Assembly (NCBI GenBank): GCA_031308135.1
Contig: JAHLJT010008756.1
Coordinates: 62,672,317 to 62,736,316, forward strand
Length of the DNA: 64,000 nucleotides
Origin: Acheta domesticus
Lineage: Eukaryota > Arthropoda > Insecta > Orthoptera > Gryllidae
Direction of reading: 5' to 3'
The first letter of the stretch is position 1; each line of letters begins with the position of its first letter. The position numbers and the translations under genes are program-made. The notes below the pieces were generated by a model. That model did not search any database. It worked only from the letters and a program-made list of their open reading frames with translations, and was not told the origin of the DNA. Below are positions 22,583 through 33,560 of this stretch, in pieces.

Positions 22583-23025
22583 GTTGGGCAGTATTTAAAT
22601 ACTTGTATTTGAAATACATATTTTAAATAATTTTGGCTTTGAAAAAGTGTATTTTTAAGTTTTTTGGACATGTATTTTAGTGATGTATTTAAATATATAA
22701 AATAGGTGTATTTCTAAAAAGAAATACTTTAAATGTAGATTAAGATAACGAGGATAGTTCTTTTTGTTTGATTCTGCTAGTGAATGGACCTCAATGGAAC
22801 AAAACACCTTCTTTCAGTTGTTGAACTTGAGTTCTCTTCATTTTTAAATGATAAATCTAAATCATCAAAAATGCTGGACAATTATCTGACAATAAAAAAA
22901 TCATTTATTCTTTATAACACTATTTTGCGTTCATCAGAGCCAGATCAACAAATGTTTTCCGTTGCGAGTTTTATTGTCACCATCTAGGGCTTTATTGCCT
23001 GATGATTTGCTTGAACTAATGGTGC
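22583..23025 (+). pseudogene. hAT transposon relic: 5' end joined to transposase C-terminus
   Basis: The left part starts CAGGGTTGGGCAGTATTTAAA, a hAT-type end with CAGGGTTGGGCA, followed by AT-rich subterminal sequence. From 22784 an open frame encodes a hATC-like dimerisation region: LDNYLTIKKSFILYNT, SSEPDQQMFSVASFIVT. A one-step frame change at about 22985 continues RALLPDDLLELMV. Most of the transposase is missing, so the element is internally deleted and frameshifted. Its right end is replaced by family G sequence near 23015. Confidence 0.7.
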
Positions 23026-23520
23026 TACAATAGCGTGTACTTTCTCCCAATATTACAATGTGATCGTTATGTACGATGTGACGCCCATTTATGTTTCATT
23101 AATTTCAAATAGAAATGCGAAATAAAAACGCGAAAACTACTAACTTTTACAAAAACTTGTGCATGACCTTTTTTAAAGAGCTAATTTTGTACAACAGATT
23201 GTCTAAGGCAAAAATCTCTTTCGTCAATTTTGTAGTAAAAATTCTTATTTGCAATTTTCGGAAAATAGAGGATTTCAACGAAAATTAGACCTACACCATT
23301 CTCTTAGTCCTTCGTACTATTCAACAACAAAATTTAATCAAACAAATTGGAGCCATTTTTTTAATTTTGAAAATCTCCGTTTCGTGTAAAGTAGCCCAAA
23401 AATTAAAATATCTGTTTCAGATTCCAGGGGCCACGACATCAGCCAGAACGATTGGGAAATATCTTTTTTTGAGGAAATCGGCTGAACGGTTTATGCGCTA
23501 GCGTTATGTACAGACGGACG
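23020..23520 (+). repeat. Dispersed family G, copy 3, running into satellite
   Basis: Has the AAAACTT..GCATGACC, AATTAGACCTACACCATTCTC, TGTAAAGTAGCCCAAAAATT and GCTGAACGGTTTA..GCGCTAGCGTT blocks. Where other copies have about 20 bases of GACAGACGG, this one passes into the satellite at 23508. Confidence 0.65.
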
Positions 23521-23745
23521 GACAGAAGGACAGGACCGACAGACAGACAGGACAGTCAGGACAGACCGGATAGACAGGACAGACAGCGGACGGACGGACA
23601 GCGGACGGACGGACAGACAGACAGCAGACGGAGCAGACAGACAGACAGGACAGGCGGACAAAACAGAAGACAGACATGACAGACTATAGACAGACTGGGC
23701 AGGCAGACAGGACAGCCATACAGACAGGACAGCCATACCACAACC
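23508..23745 (+). repeat. GACA/GACGGACAG satellite, block 1
   Basis: An irregular array of GACAGACAG, GGACAGACC and GGACGGACAG units about 240 bp long begins inside family G copy 3. Cys/Leu/Ser-rich frames on the minus strand come only from the repeat. Confidence 0.85.
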
Positions 23746-24108
23746 CAATCAACCTCAACATTTTGCGGTCCAGCATCACTTGGGGGGCGTGCCCCCTTTA
23801 TTAGCTTCACCAGCAGCGTGAACAACCAGCCAAATTGCTCAACGCCACCTCAACCCCTGTATAATTTATTATCCCTTTATTCATATAATCATCTTATAAT
23901 CTTTACAACTTTTATTAAATCTAGCAATCTGGAAAGTAACATTTCTACTAATTTTCCTTTTTTTCTCATAAAAAAGGGAAAATTATCAATAATGACTTAT
24001 AGTATACATCAAAATTAGTGTAATAAAAACCTATATGGTTAACTATTATGCTTCAATTAATAACAAGCAATTTATTGATGAGGGGAATAATATGTATTTA
24101 TTAATATA
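23746..24108. other. Spacer between satellite blocks, nothing recognised
   Basis: Non-repetitive sequence, AT-rich after 23860. No exon motifs. Confidence 0.5.
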
Positions 24109-24810
24109 TAACAGGACAGCCGTGCAGACAGGACAGCCGTCCAGACAGGACAGCCGTCCAGACAGGACAGCCGTCCAGACATGACAGACGTACAGACAGG
24201 ACAGACGTACAGACAGGACAGACGTACAGACAGGACAGCCGTCCAGACAGGACAGCCGTCCAGACAGGACAGCCGTCCAGACACGACAGCCGTCCAGACA
24301 CGACAGCCGTCCAGACACGACAGCCGTCCAGACAGGACAGACGTACAGACAGGGCATTCAGACAGAATAGACGGACATGACAGACAGACATGCAGAGAGG
24401 ACATACGGACAGACAGGACAAACAGACAGACAGACAGACAGAACGGACGAACAGACAGTCAAGACAGACAGGACAGAGAGGCAAGCCAGACAGACAGGAC
24501 AGAGAGGCAAGCCAGACAGACAGGACAGAGAGGCAAGCCAGACAGACAAGACAGAGGCAAGTCAGACAGACAGGACAGAGGGGCAAGCCAGACAGACTGG
24601 ACAGAGAGACAGACCAGATAGACAGGACAGACAGGACAAACCGGTCAGACAGACGGATTGACAGGTGAATGGACGGACAGACAGACGGTCGGACAGACGG
24701 ACGGACGGACGGACGGACGGACGGACAGACAGACGGACGGACAGGCGGACAGAGGGACGAACAGTGGGACGGACAGATGGACGGAAGGACGGACAGACAA
24801 ATGTTTTGCC
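24109..24810 (+). repeat. GACA-type satellite, block 2 (17-bp, 26-bp and GACG sub-arrays)
   Basis: Three sub-arrays lie side by side. 24110-24350 has a 17-bp unit of the form GACAGCCGTCCAGACAG with variants. 24465-24610 has a 26-bp unit containing AGAGGCAAGCCAGACAGACAG. 24650-24800 has (GACG)n and GACAGACGG. The 17-bp unit has no stop in its open registers and 17 is not a multiple of 3, so several frames stay open for long distances; none is a gene. Confidence 0.9.
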
Positions 24811-25320
24811 GTCAATAGTTTTTTTCGTGTAAAAGACGGACGAAACATGGATTCTGATATTTTTGATATCCTTTTACATTTGGTGTGAAAGTGTAGATGA
24901 AAGCGTTTTATATTTGATAAGTGATAATACTTTTGTGAAATTTTGGGATGGGAAATTAAAAATGTTTTGGTTTTATGTACCATATTACAGATTTTGTAAA
25001 ATGTCGCTGGCTACACTCAGCTCGTGCTGCACCATGATTTTATTCATTTTAATGATTATCCGAAAATATTTTTTCTTGAAAGATTCATGACAAGTTAAAG
25101 TTATTAGATACTGAAAAATTTTAGGTGGGGAGGGGGGATTTCCATCTTTGTGGATCTGTGCCTGGTACAATACCAAATTAGACAAAACTGTAGTTAGGAA
25201 TACACGGGACGTATGCCTCAGGACAGATAGAGGATGTAGGTGGGTGAAGCTTCATGAGCTCCTGCCACCTTGGTTATGCGTCTGTATTACATATGGTAAC
25301 ATTTTAATTCTTTTCTTTAG

Positions 25321-28300
25321 GAATCTCCCAAGAGCCATATGGATTGCCATGCCTATTGTCACATTAGTTTATGTGTTGGCCAACCTTGCATACTTTGCAG
25401 TTGTCTCTGCTGAAGAGATGCTTGCCTCTCCTGTAGTTGCTGTTGTAAGTATACTACTAAATTGTAACCAAATTTAATTTTTGCTTTTCTATTGTAATAT
25501 AAAAACAAAATTGGTATGTGATAGACTGTATTGACATATATTGCCAATTCGTAAATATGTGTACTAAAACCTATAAATATTTATAAAGTAATTAAATAAT
25601 TCTATTTTACAAGCATTTTTAAATGGCCAAACAAAAAAATTATAAGATTTGAAAGTAGTTCAAAATAATTACACATTCTCAATGTACCTACTCGATTCTT
25701 CTTCTTCTTCGACGTCTTCTTCTTCGTCTTCTTCTTCTTCTTCTTCTTCTTCGTCGTCTTCTTCTTCTTCGTCGTCGTCGTCTTCTTCTTCTTCGTCGTC
25801 GTCTTCTTCTTCTTCGTCGTCGTCTTCTTCTTCTTCGTCGTCGTCGTCTTCTTCTTCTTCGTCGTCTTCTTCTTCGTCGTCTTCTTCTTCGTCGTCGTCT
25901 TCTTCTTCGTCGTCGTCTTCTTCTTCGTCGTCGTCTTCTTCTTCGTCGTCGTCTTCTTCTTCGTCGTCGTCTTCTTCTTCGTCGTCGTCTTCTTCTTCGT
26001 CGTCTTCTTCTTCTTCGTCGTCTTCTTCTTCTTCGTCGTCTTCTTCTTCTTCGTCGTCGTCGTCTTCTTCTTCGTCGTCGTCGTCTTCTTCTTCGTCGTC
26101 GTCGTCTTCTTCTTCGTCGTCGTCGTCTTCTTCTTCGTCGTCGTCGTCTTCTTCTTCGTCGTCGTCGTCTTCTTCTTCGTCGTCGTCGTCGTCTTCTTCT
26201 TCGTCGTCGTCGTCGTCTTCTTCTTCGTCGTCGTCGTCGTCGTCTTCTTCTTCGTCGTCATCTTCTTCTTCGTCGTCTTCTTCTTCTTCGTCGTCGTCTT
26301 CTTCTTCGTCGTCTTCTTCTTCGTCGTCGTCTTCTTCTTCGTCGTCTTCTTCTTCTTCGTCGTCTTCTTCTTCTTCGTCGTCTTCTTCTTCTTCGTCGTC
26401 TTCTTCTTCTTCGTCGTCGTCGTCGTCGTCATCTTCTTCGTCGTCGTCTTCTTCTTCTTCTTCGTCTTCTTCTTCTTCGTCGTTTTCTTCTTCGTCGTCT
26501 TCTTCTTCTTCTTCGTCGTCGTCTTCTTCTTCTTCGTCGTCTTCCTCTTCTTCGTCGTCTTCTTCTTCGTCGTCGTCTTCTTCTTCGTCGTCGTCTTCTT
26601 CTTCGTCGTCGTCTTCTTCTTCGTCGTCGTCTTCTTCTTCGTCGTCGTCTTCTTCTTCGTCGTCGTCTTCTTCTTCGTCGTCGTCTTCTTCTTCTTCGTC
26701 GTCGTCGTCGTCTTCTTCTTCGTCGTCTTCTTCTTCTTCGTCGTCTTCTTCTTCTTCTTCGTCGTCTTCTTCTTCTTCGTCGTCGTCTTCTTCTTCTTCG
26801 TCGTCGTCTTCTTCTTCGTCGTCTTCTTCGTCGTCGTCTTCTTCTTCGTCGTCTTCTTCGTCGTCGTCTTCTTCTTCGTCGTCTTCTTCTTCTTCGTCGT
26901 CGTCTTCTTCTTCTTCGTCGTCTTCTTCTTCTTCGTCGTCGTCGTCATCTTCTTCGTCGTCGTCTTCTTCTTCTTCTTCGTCGTCTTCTTCTTCTTCTGT
27001 CAGCTCTCCGGCACTTATAGTTTTGCCATGACTTCTTTTATTATGGTAGCCCAATCTCTTCGGTTTTCTGCTTTTCTTCTCCATCTTTTCACTCTTAGGG
27101 TCCTCAGATCTTCTTCCACCTCATCATTCCATCTTAACCTTGGCCTGCCTCTACTCTTCCTACCGGCCATGCTCCCTACATGTATCTTCTTTATTGCCCT
27201 CTCTTCCTTCATTCTTATTACATGTCCAATCCATTCCTACCTTCTTACCTTGATGCAGGTAACTATCTTAGGTGTATATATAGTTTGTCCAACTCTGCAT
27301 TTGTTCTACTCCTTCAGATTTCATTTTCTTTAACCGGTCCAAAAATTCTACATAATATTTTCCTTTCCCAACCTACTCGATTCACTGCAACTTATTGAAT
27401 TTAGTGATTTTACTACTGGGATTTTACCTCCTTTCCAAATTTCATTGATTTTATTGATGTGATAATAGATCAGGTATCAATATGTGATAATAGGCAAAAT
27501 GTGTAGAGAAACACATTGGGCCAAATTATGTCAAATAAAATCATTCATTTTCTTAGAGAGTACCCTTTTAAGATTGAAAATGTTAGCATAATTCAGAAAT
27601 TAATGTATGTTGCCCTTGGGACAGAATAACTGAAAAAGCATTCCAGATTACATTAGATATTCTAGTCAATCAAAAAATCACATCAATTATGCCTGTAAAT
27701 ATATACAATAATGTACCATTCCATAGAAAACAATGTTCAGATTTTCTCTCCAATTTTTTCAGACCTTTGGCAATAAAATGTTTGGTCAGCTACATTGGGT
27801 TGTACCTGTTTTTGTTGCCTTGTCTACTTTCGGTGGAGTTAATGGTATTCTCTTCACATCAGCAAGATTATTTCTAGCAGGATCACAAGAAGGGCATTTA
27901 CTTCCTGTTTTTTCATTTATTCATATTCGAAGATTTACTCCGATACCTTCTCTTCTGTTTACAGTAAGTGACATGTACATTTTAGGTAACTTTATATGAA
28001 TATATTAAATATAAATTAATGAAAGAAAGTTTCAAGTTTATTGATTGAAGTAATATATTGTATTTTCTTGCAGTGTGCAGTATCTTTACTGATGTTATGT
28101 ACTAGTAATGTATTTACTCTCATCAACTACTTCAGTTTAATCCTGTGGCTAACAGTAGCTGCAAGTGTAGCAGGATTACTATACTTACGCCATACAAAAC
28201 CAAACATACCAAGGCCTATTAAAGTGAATTTAGCTCTTCCAATATTATTTTTAATTTGCTGTGTCTTTCTGACACTTGTTCCAGCTGTGACAGAACCTTG

Positions 28301-28677
28301 GAACACAGGTAAGAATATATATATAACTTGTAGGATACTAGAAATATAAAATTTTAACTGCTAAGGACATACGGCTGTCTTTTTTTATTTCCTAATGGAA
28401 GGATGTATTATATTCAATTTCAGCAATTGGTCTTGCAATTACTTCATCTGGAATACCAGTTTATTACCTTTGTGTTAAATGGGAGAAGAAACCCTCTTCA
28501 TATCATAAATTTCATGGTAAAGGTTTGAAAATTTGGCCTTTGTGACAATAAATTTTTTAGAAAGACTGATAATAAATTCTTCATTTTTCAGATAAACTCA
28601 CTTGTGTACTTCAGAAAATGTTGGAAGTTGTAAGCCCAGAAGAAGGTGAAAAACTGCTTGGCCCAACAAAAACTTAA
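25321..28677 (+). CDS. SLC7 (LAT-type) amino acid transporter, last five exons
   Basis: Exons 25321-25444, 27763-27963, 28074-28308, 28424-28516 and 28592-28677 (stop TAA) join with matching phases and GT-AG introns. They encode about 245 residues. Recognisable LAT-family segments are [74 protein letters not shown] and [16 protein letters not shown]. These correspond to the C-terminal half (about membrane segments 7-12) of light subunits that pair with an SLC3 heavy chain to exchange large neutral amino acids at the plasma membrane. The TEPWNT-IGLAI-GIPVYYL end is closer to LAT1/LAT2 or insect Minidiscs/JhI-21 than to y+LAT, but I would not name the orthologue. Exons for segments 1-6 are not found in the 25 kb upstream; the first exon here starts with the last base of a codon, so more must precede. 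Intron 1 (2.3 kb) carries an antisense LINE end. Confidence 0.9.
25695..26998. repeat. 1.3-kb (TTC)n/(GTC)n trinucleotide tract
   Basis: Alternating blocks of (TTC)3-5 and (GTC)2-5 run almost without interruption. A few variants (TCATCTTC, TTTTC, TCCTC) break it. It lies in intron 1 of the SLC7 gene and directly abuts, on the minus strand, the C-terminus of a LINE reading frame that enters the repeat as Glu/Asp codons. Poly-Ser, Lys/Thr and Glu/Asp frames are artefacts of the repeat. Confidence 0.97.
26999..27390 (-). mobile_element. LINE 3' end (antisense in SLC7 intron 1)
   Basis: On the minus strand, from about 27250 downward, the sequence encodes WIGHVIRM, then [43 protein letters not shown]. 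This is the conserved C-terminal tail (GHV.RM, GRPR.RW.D.VE.DL, W...DR..W) of many insect and vertebrate-type LINE ORF2 proteins. The frame stops just after, and the short trailer runs straight into the GAA/GAC tract, as if that were its 3' simple-repeat tail. A stop just upstream of WIGH shows decay; the polymerase part is absent, so this is a 5'-truncated insertion. Confidence 0.8.
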
Positions 28678-31600
28678 ACATTTTGCACCTCTGTCATATT
28701 TTCATGTTTGTGTCTGCATACACTACCCAAGCAACATTCCATATGTATCCAGGGTGCATCCACAAGATTTTGCCTCAAGTTATTTTTTTAAGAGAGTAAA
28801 TTCTTGTAATAAGGTTAGAAGAAAGATGAAAATTTAAAAATAGGGGCAACTACATGAGAGATAGTTGAATGTGTGATATTTTTCTGGAGCCATTGGACTA
28901 AAAGCAACTTCCAAAATGTTCCTATATAATTTTTTTATGTTCTTGTATAAAACAAGCAGGATGCATCAAAAAGTATCATTCCCATCTGTAGCATTTGCTC
29001 ATTATATTTTCATGTCACTATTTTAAACAAACAAAAGATTATGATTATAATACTCATTTATCGACTCTGCATACAATTTTTATTTTGTACAGTATCATCA
29101 ATAAAAATGTGCCTGTTTTTACATGTATGCAAATACTGTGACTGTGAAGATGTCTAGCAGTGTAACATGACACTATGCCAAAATCTTGACTTTTTTGTTA
29201 CGTTATCTTCTTCAGACCACATAAATATGAGAATACGTAGTATGTTCTTCTTGTGTGGAATATCATTAAAATGTGGTTAATGAACTTTGACATAAAACAG
29301 AGATTCCCAAAACAATAACCTAATTTATTTCGCTATACTATATAACATGATCTTGTCAAATGAAAGCTGAATAATTGTGACTGTATGTTAGAAGCATATT
29401 TTACTTTGCTAAGCATATTTATATGTGCCTAAAGATGAAAACATAAATACAGAATTGTGCAAATAATTACATTATTTCATCAAAGTAAATGGATGAATTG
29501 TTGAATATTTAATACTACTGTAGGGCTATTATATTTCTGAAGAATTGTTAAGACAATCTTACATGTACAGAATTCTTAAATATATGTTAAAAAATTAAGC
29601 ATTGTAAGTGTAAGCACAGTGGATGAGACATTGCTATTTTCTAATCTGTACCTTCTGAGTTTTATAAAACCTATATTTCTTATTGTTTTGTAAAATAAAT
29701 TTAATTTCTTTTCATTGCCTGGGTAAATCAGTACAAAAGTTATTCAAGATCAATGTTATTACATTTTTAATGATTGGGTATTAAAATTACATAATTTCAT
29801 TAATGAAATTCATGAACAATCTACATGTGGTATAACGATCTGTTCTGTTCATGAATTTCTGTGCTAATTATTGTCAGAATGAACATTCAAATTTTTGTTT
29901 ATATGCTTTACTGAATGAATGTAATTATTGTTTGCTTTCAAGAAATGAATATAAAAACTTGCGTTCAAATATCTTACATTGCTATTATTCTTTCCTTATA
30001 TTTCAGGAGTGCAAAAATATTTCATGTCCATAATCAAGAGGATTAAGTATGTTAGTTTTCTCTTCTCAGTTTATTTAGTTGCTTAATCAAAGTTCAAAAG
30101 ACATACATGTAGATGAGAAAATAAAAATATAAACAAAAAATTTGGATATTGTGTTAGGATTGTCCTGATTTGTCAAGATCATAGTTTTGAGAACTGAACA
30201 TAGAGCATAAAAAAACACACACACACAAAAATATCTAATTACATAAAAACACCTACTCTTTAAATGACTTGTGTGTTTCACCTATCCATTCCCATGCATG
30301 TGGTGCTTCTCCTACTTAAACTACCACATTTCCAGAAAAGTTTAGAAAACCACACCCAATGGGGTGAGGTCAATTGTGCTCATAGAGGTGAGATCAAAAT
30401 ATTATGAAGACTAGAATTAGGAATGTGATCAAGTGTTGAAATCGTAAGAAGACTACAGGAGAAAAAAGGTGAATGTCCACATTTTGAATAAACAGAAATT
30501 TAAACTTTGAAAACTTATAACATTATCCAGAATAAACATGAATGTGGGATTCTGATATTATGTGGTAAAATACATGTTTCTTAATTAGTACATTGTACAA
30601 AGAATAATGTTGTGTTATTTTTCATAAGTAAATTTTGCATTTTATTCTTCTAAGTACAAAACAATGTAGGGAAGAAAGATGAGGGTCTAATATTTATTTT
30701 ATTTATGCAGGAACATTGTCGAACTTTATTCAATATAACCTGCAGTGTAGCAGAAAATTAAAATAGACCACACTAGTTGAAGTTGAAACATTAATAACAC
30801 TGGTATGCTTCATTTTTTGTCTGTAATATTTTATTTGTTTCTTTATGCATTTTTCACACTGATTTCAAATCTGCAATTAGCATTTTCGCATCAGCTCCAG
30901 TTTTTTCTCTACAAGCCAATATAGGTTTTTGACATTTGTGGTCTTTATTAGATGTTAATGCTAATCTGAAATATCTCTTTTTTTTTAACAGATTGTTATA
31001 GTGACTTAATTGATATAATTGCATGTTAAAGATAACTAAAATTATCAATTTACATGAATAGAAAATTTATCAATCATGCAAATTGTATATTTTGCTACAT
31101 ATCAATAAAGTGACGTTGCCAATGCACAGATCAAACATTACGAGTAGAGAAATTGTGAAGGCCAGCTATTATGCTTATTTTAATATGAAATTAGAGAGAT
31201 CTGGACAAGACCTTTGCTCCACATGCTATGGCATAGAATTTGCATTAAGTTGACTTAGACAATGGAACAAGGGAATTATAAAGGCAATTACCCTTTGGTA
31301 TATGTATGGTGTGGAGGGAAGGAAAGGAAAGGATCATTTAACATATCGGTACTTTTGCATGACAAAATTACAAGGTAATTAATAAGAGACAGTATTTTAT
31401 ATTTCAGAAGTAGAGGGGTATCAAGGTCACTGGGACATCAATATGATGGCTGACTTTTGCTGGAGACTGAAAAGAGATGAATGTAAAGCCACACATGAAA
31501 GGCACTTAAGTAATCATTTCTATAAAATAAATTGTCTTATGTGAAAAACCTTTAAAATATAATAAATGAAAGGTGAAATAGATACATTTATTTCAAACAT

Positions 31601-31985
31601 TCACATTTATTAGTCACAAGAGATGCTTGTAACAAGAATATAAGAAGGTACCAATTTTTTCCACAATATTTATGTTTTTTCCAAATAAAATTTTCTATTA
31701 ACAGAGGTTGTTCTGAAGCTATCTTGTATTTAATTCACTTAATAATTAGTTTCATATAATCTTTGGATGTTTTCATGTCTTTTATCAAGGATATTGACCT
31801 AGTGTAAACGAAAATGTCCTAACGGTAAGAACAGTATGCGTAGTAGTCATAAAATCCATAGTATGAAAAGTAGATGTGATTGAGGAAAACTAATATTATT
31901 TTCAAGTTCAGCATTGTCAATTCCTTTAAAAACCAGTTGAAAAAATTGAAACATCATAAACTTTTTTTAAAAATTCAGGCCAGTA
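28678..31985. other. SLC7 3'UTR, then AT-rich intergenic
   Basis: AATAAA at 29100-29105 is a reasonable polyadenylation signal for the SLC7 transcript, 420 bases after the stop; further ones follow. Beyond this, no exon-like open frame or splice-bounded segment was seen. Confidence 0.4.
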
Positions 31986-31992
31986 AGGAAAC

Positions 31993-32100
31993 TAGTGATG
32001 GTATAGAATGGCTCAGACTTTCTCATGCTAGTTAGTTTACTAGTTTGCTTGGTCTGGGCTACCTTTCCGGACTCACCACTGACGCTTTAAATAAAACTAG
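31993..32100 (+). repeat. Dispersed element fragment, also at 35282-35410
   Basis: ACTAGTGATGGTATAGAATGG..CTCAGACTTTCTCATG..GGTCTGGGCTACC..CGGACTCACCACTGACG corresponds block by block to 35282-35375. No coding potential. Confidence 0.45.
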
Positions 32101-33311
32101 GCTTAGAATATTATTAACAGAAAATTTATCATTCAGAGAAACAGTTCAAACCTCTTAACTATGGGAGAATTTGGTTGGCCTTATGACTGAATGAAGTGTT
32201 TAAAAACTTACAACATACCAAAAATCATGTGACTTAGGTCTATTATTTGTGATGAAAACTATTAAAAACTCTTGGCTTCCCCAAGAACAGAATTTTTTCA
32301 CGTGCTGCAAATTTTGAAATTTAGCCTGGGATATCTGCAATTTCCCAGTGTAAAACATTACTGGAAGATTAAAACAACCTTCTTCTAAAGGACTTTGCTT
32401 TCGTTCCGGTCTGATCATTTCACTTTCAGTAAATGGTCCATTGAAAAGTTGAACAGCAGAGAACCATGCATGGATGGTAATCAGCAATAGACATTTCTTT
32501 CACTGGTCTACTCCTAAAGTGGCATTTTTTCCCATAAATGTCAGAAAGAAATTCAGTTGAAGCTTTGAAAATTGTTCGGTCTTCACACAAACTTTGAAAC
32601 CACTTGAAATGGTGTAGGTTTTGATCGAGCATTTTCTTCAACACTCATTTAGTTGCTCAACTTGAGATTTTTGATTGATCAAACTCATGTTCTTGTCACA
32701 TTTCAGATATGAACTTCTCTGAATAGGAAACACGACGAGAAACTAATCACAATGCAGCCAACTTCTTTGATGCTCTTATGTTTTAGCCAAATTCACATTT
32801 TTCCCCCCTGCATCTACTAAATTTCAAACTGCAATATATTGCCATTCTCATCTTCTCTGCATACTACAAATGGTTTACAGTAGACTATGTAATCCAAAGA
32901 ATATGAAATTATCCTTATTGGAATTTTGAAAAAAGTGGACCCTCATCTTTTTTCCCTGTGCTCTTCATATGTAATCATTCATTTGCAGTTCTTCAAAGTC
33001 TTTCTATCTAAGACCAAAAACAGTGACATTTTGTTCACATTAAAATGCAATATTAATACAAAACAGTGTTTGAAAATGTGGAACACTGAAATGAAAAATT
33101 TTACATGTGATGTATAATATCAACAATATGTATAATATCAACAATATACACAATACAAACATAATAAAATGGTACAATATGAAACTTTTTTTTTATCGGG
33201 AGAAAGTAAGGCTTATGAGCTATTACAATACAAAGGGAGGTGTAGATCAGAAAAAAAGTATTTATTTGTTATTTAAACGGCCCTTTTCCAAGGATTGAAT
33301 TGTACACATTG
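32101..33311. other. No gene recognised
   Basis: AT-rich. Minus-strand frames at 32200-32644 are open but without family motifs. Not supported. Confidence 0.35.
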
Positions 33312-33560
33312 CACTGGTGGATCCAGGGGTGGGGGCAGATGGGGGCAATTCCTACCCCCTACCCCGAAAGCCTAGAGTTTTCGTTTACCTTCTTTTATTT
33401 GGAAAATTTGATTTAAATATTCATTTACATTTGAATTATGTAATAATTTAAACAATTATATTGTATTGTACAGTATATAAAAAACATACAATATAATAAC
33501 AAATATGTTTATTGTTTAACAAAAATCTACAATGCCTCCCAAATGATCTGCCTTATTGAT
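33312..33560. mobile_element. Family M MITE, copy 2 (inverted)
   Basis: GCACTGGTGGATCCAGGGGTGG opens the element. The AT core (TTACCTTCTTTTATTTGG, ATTATGTAATAATT, AACAAATATGTTTATT) is the reverse complement of the core at 9330-9500. It ends near CCTCCCAAATGATCTGCC. Confidence 0.6.

Noticed and set aside
24046..24668. Cys-rich and Asp/Arg/Gln-rich open frames on both strands
   Set aside because: They come from the 17-bp and 26-bp satellite units, with no start context or independent sequence.
23508..24810. CRISPR-like array
   Set aside because: Units are contiguous without unique spacers, the genome is eukaryotic, and no cas genes exist.
25602..27084. Very long open frames (poly-Ser on +, Lys/Thr and Glu/Asp on -)
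   Set aside because: They are translations of the TTC/GTC tract. Only the short LINE C-terminus at 27015-27250 on the minus strand is meaningful.
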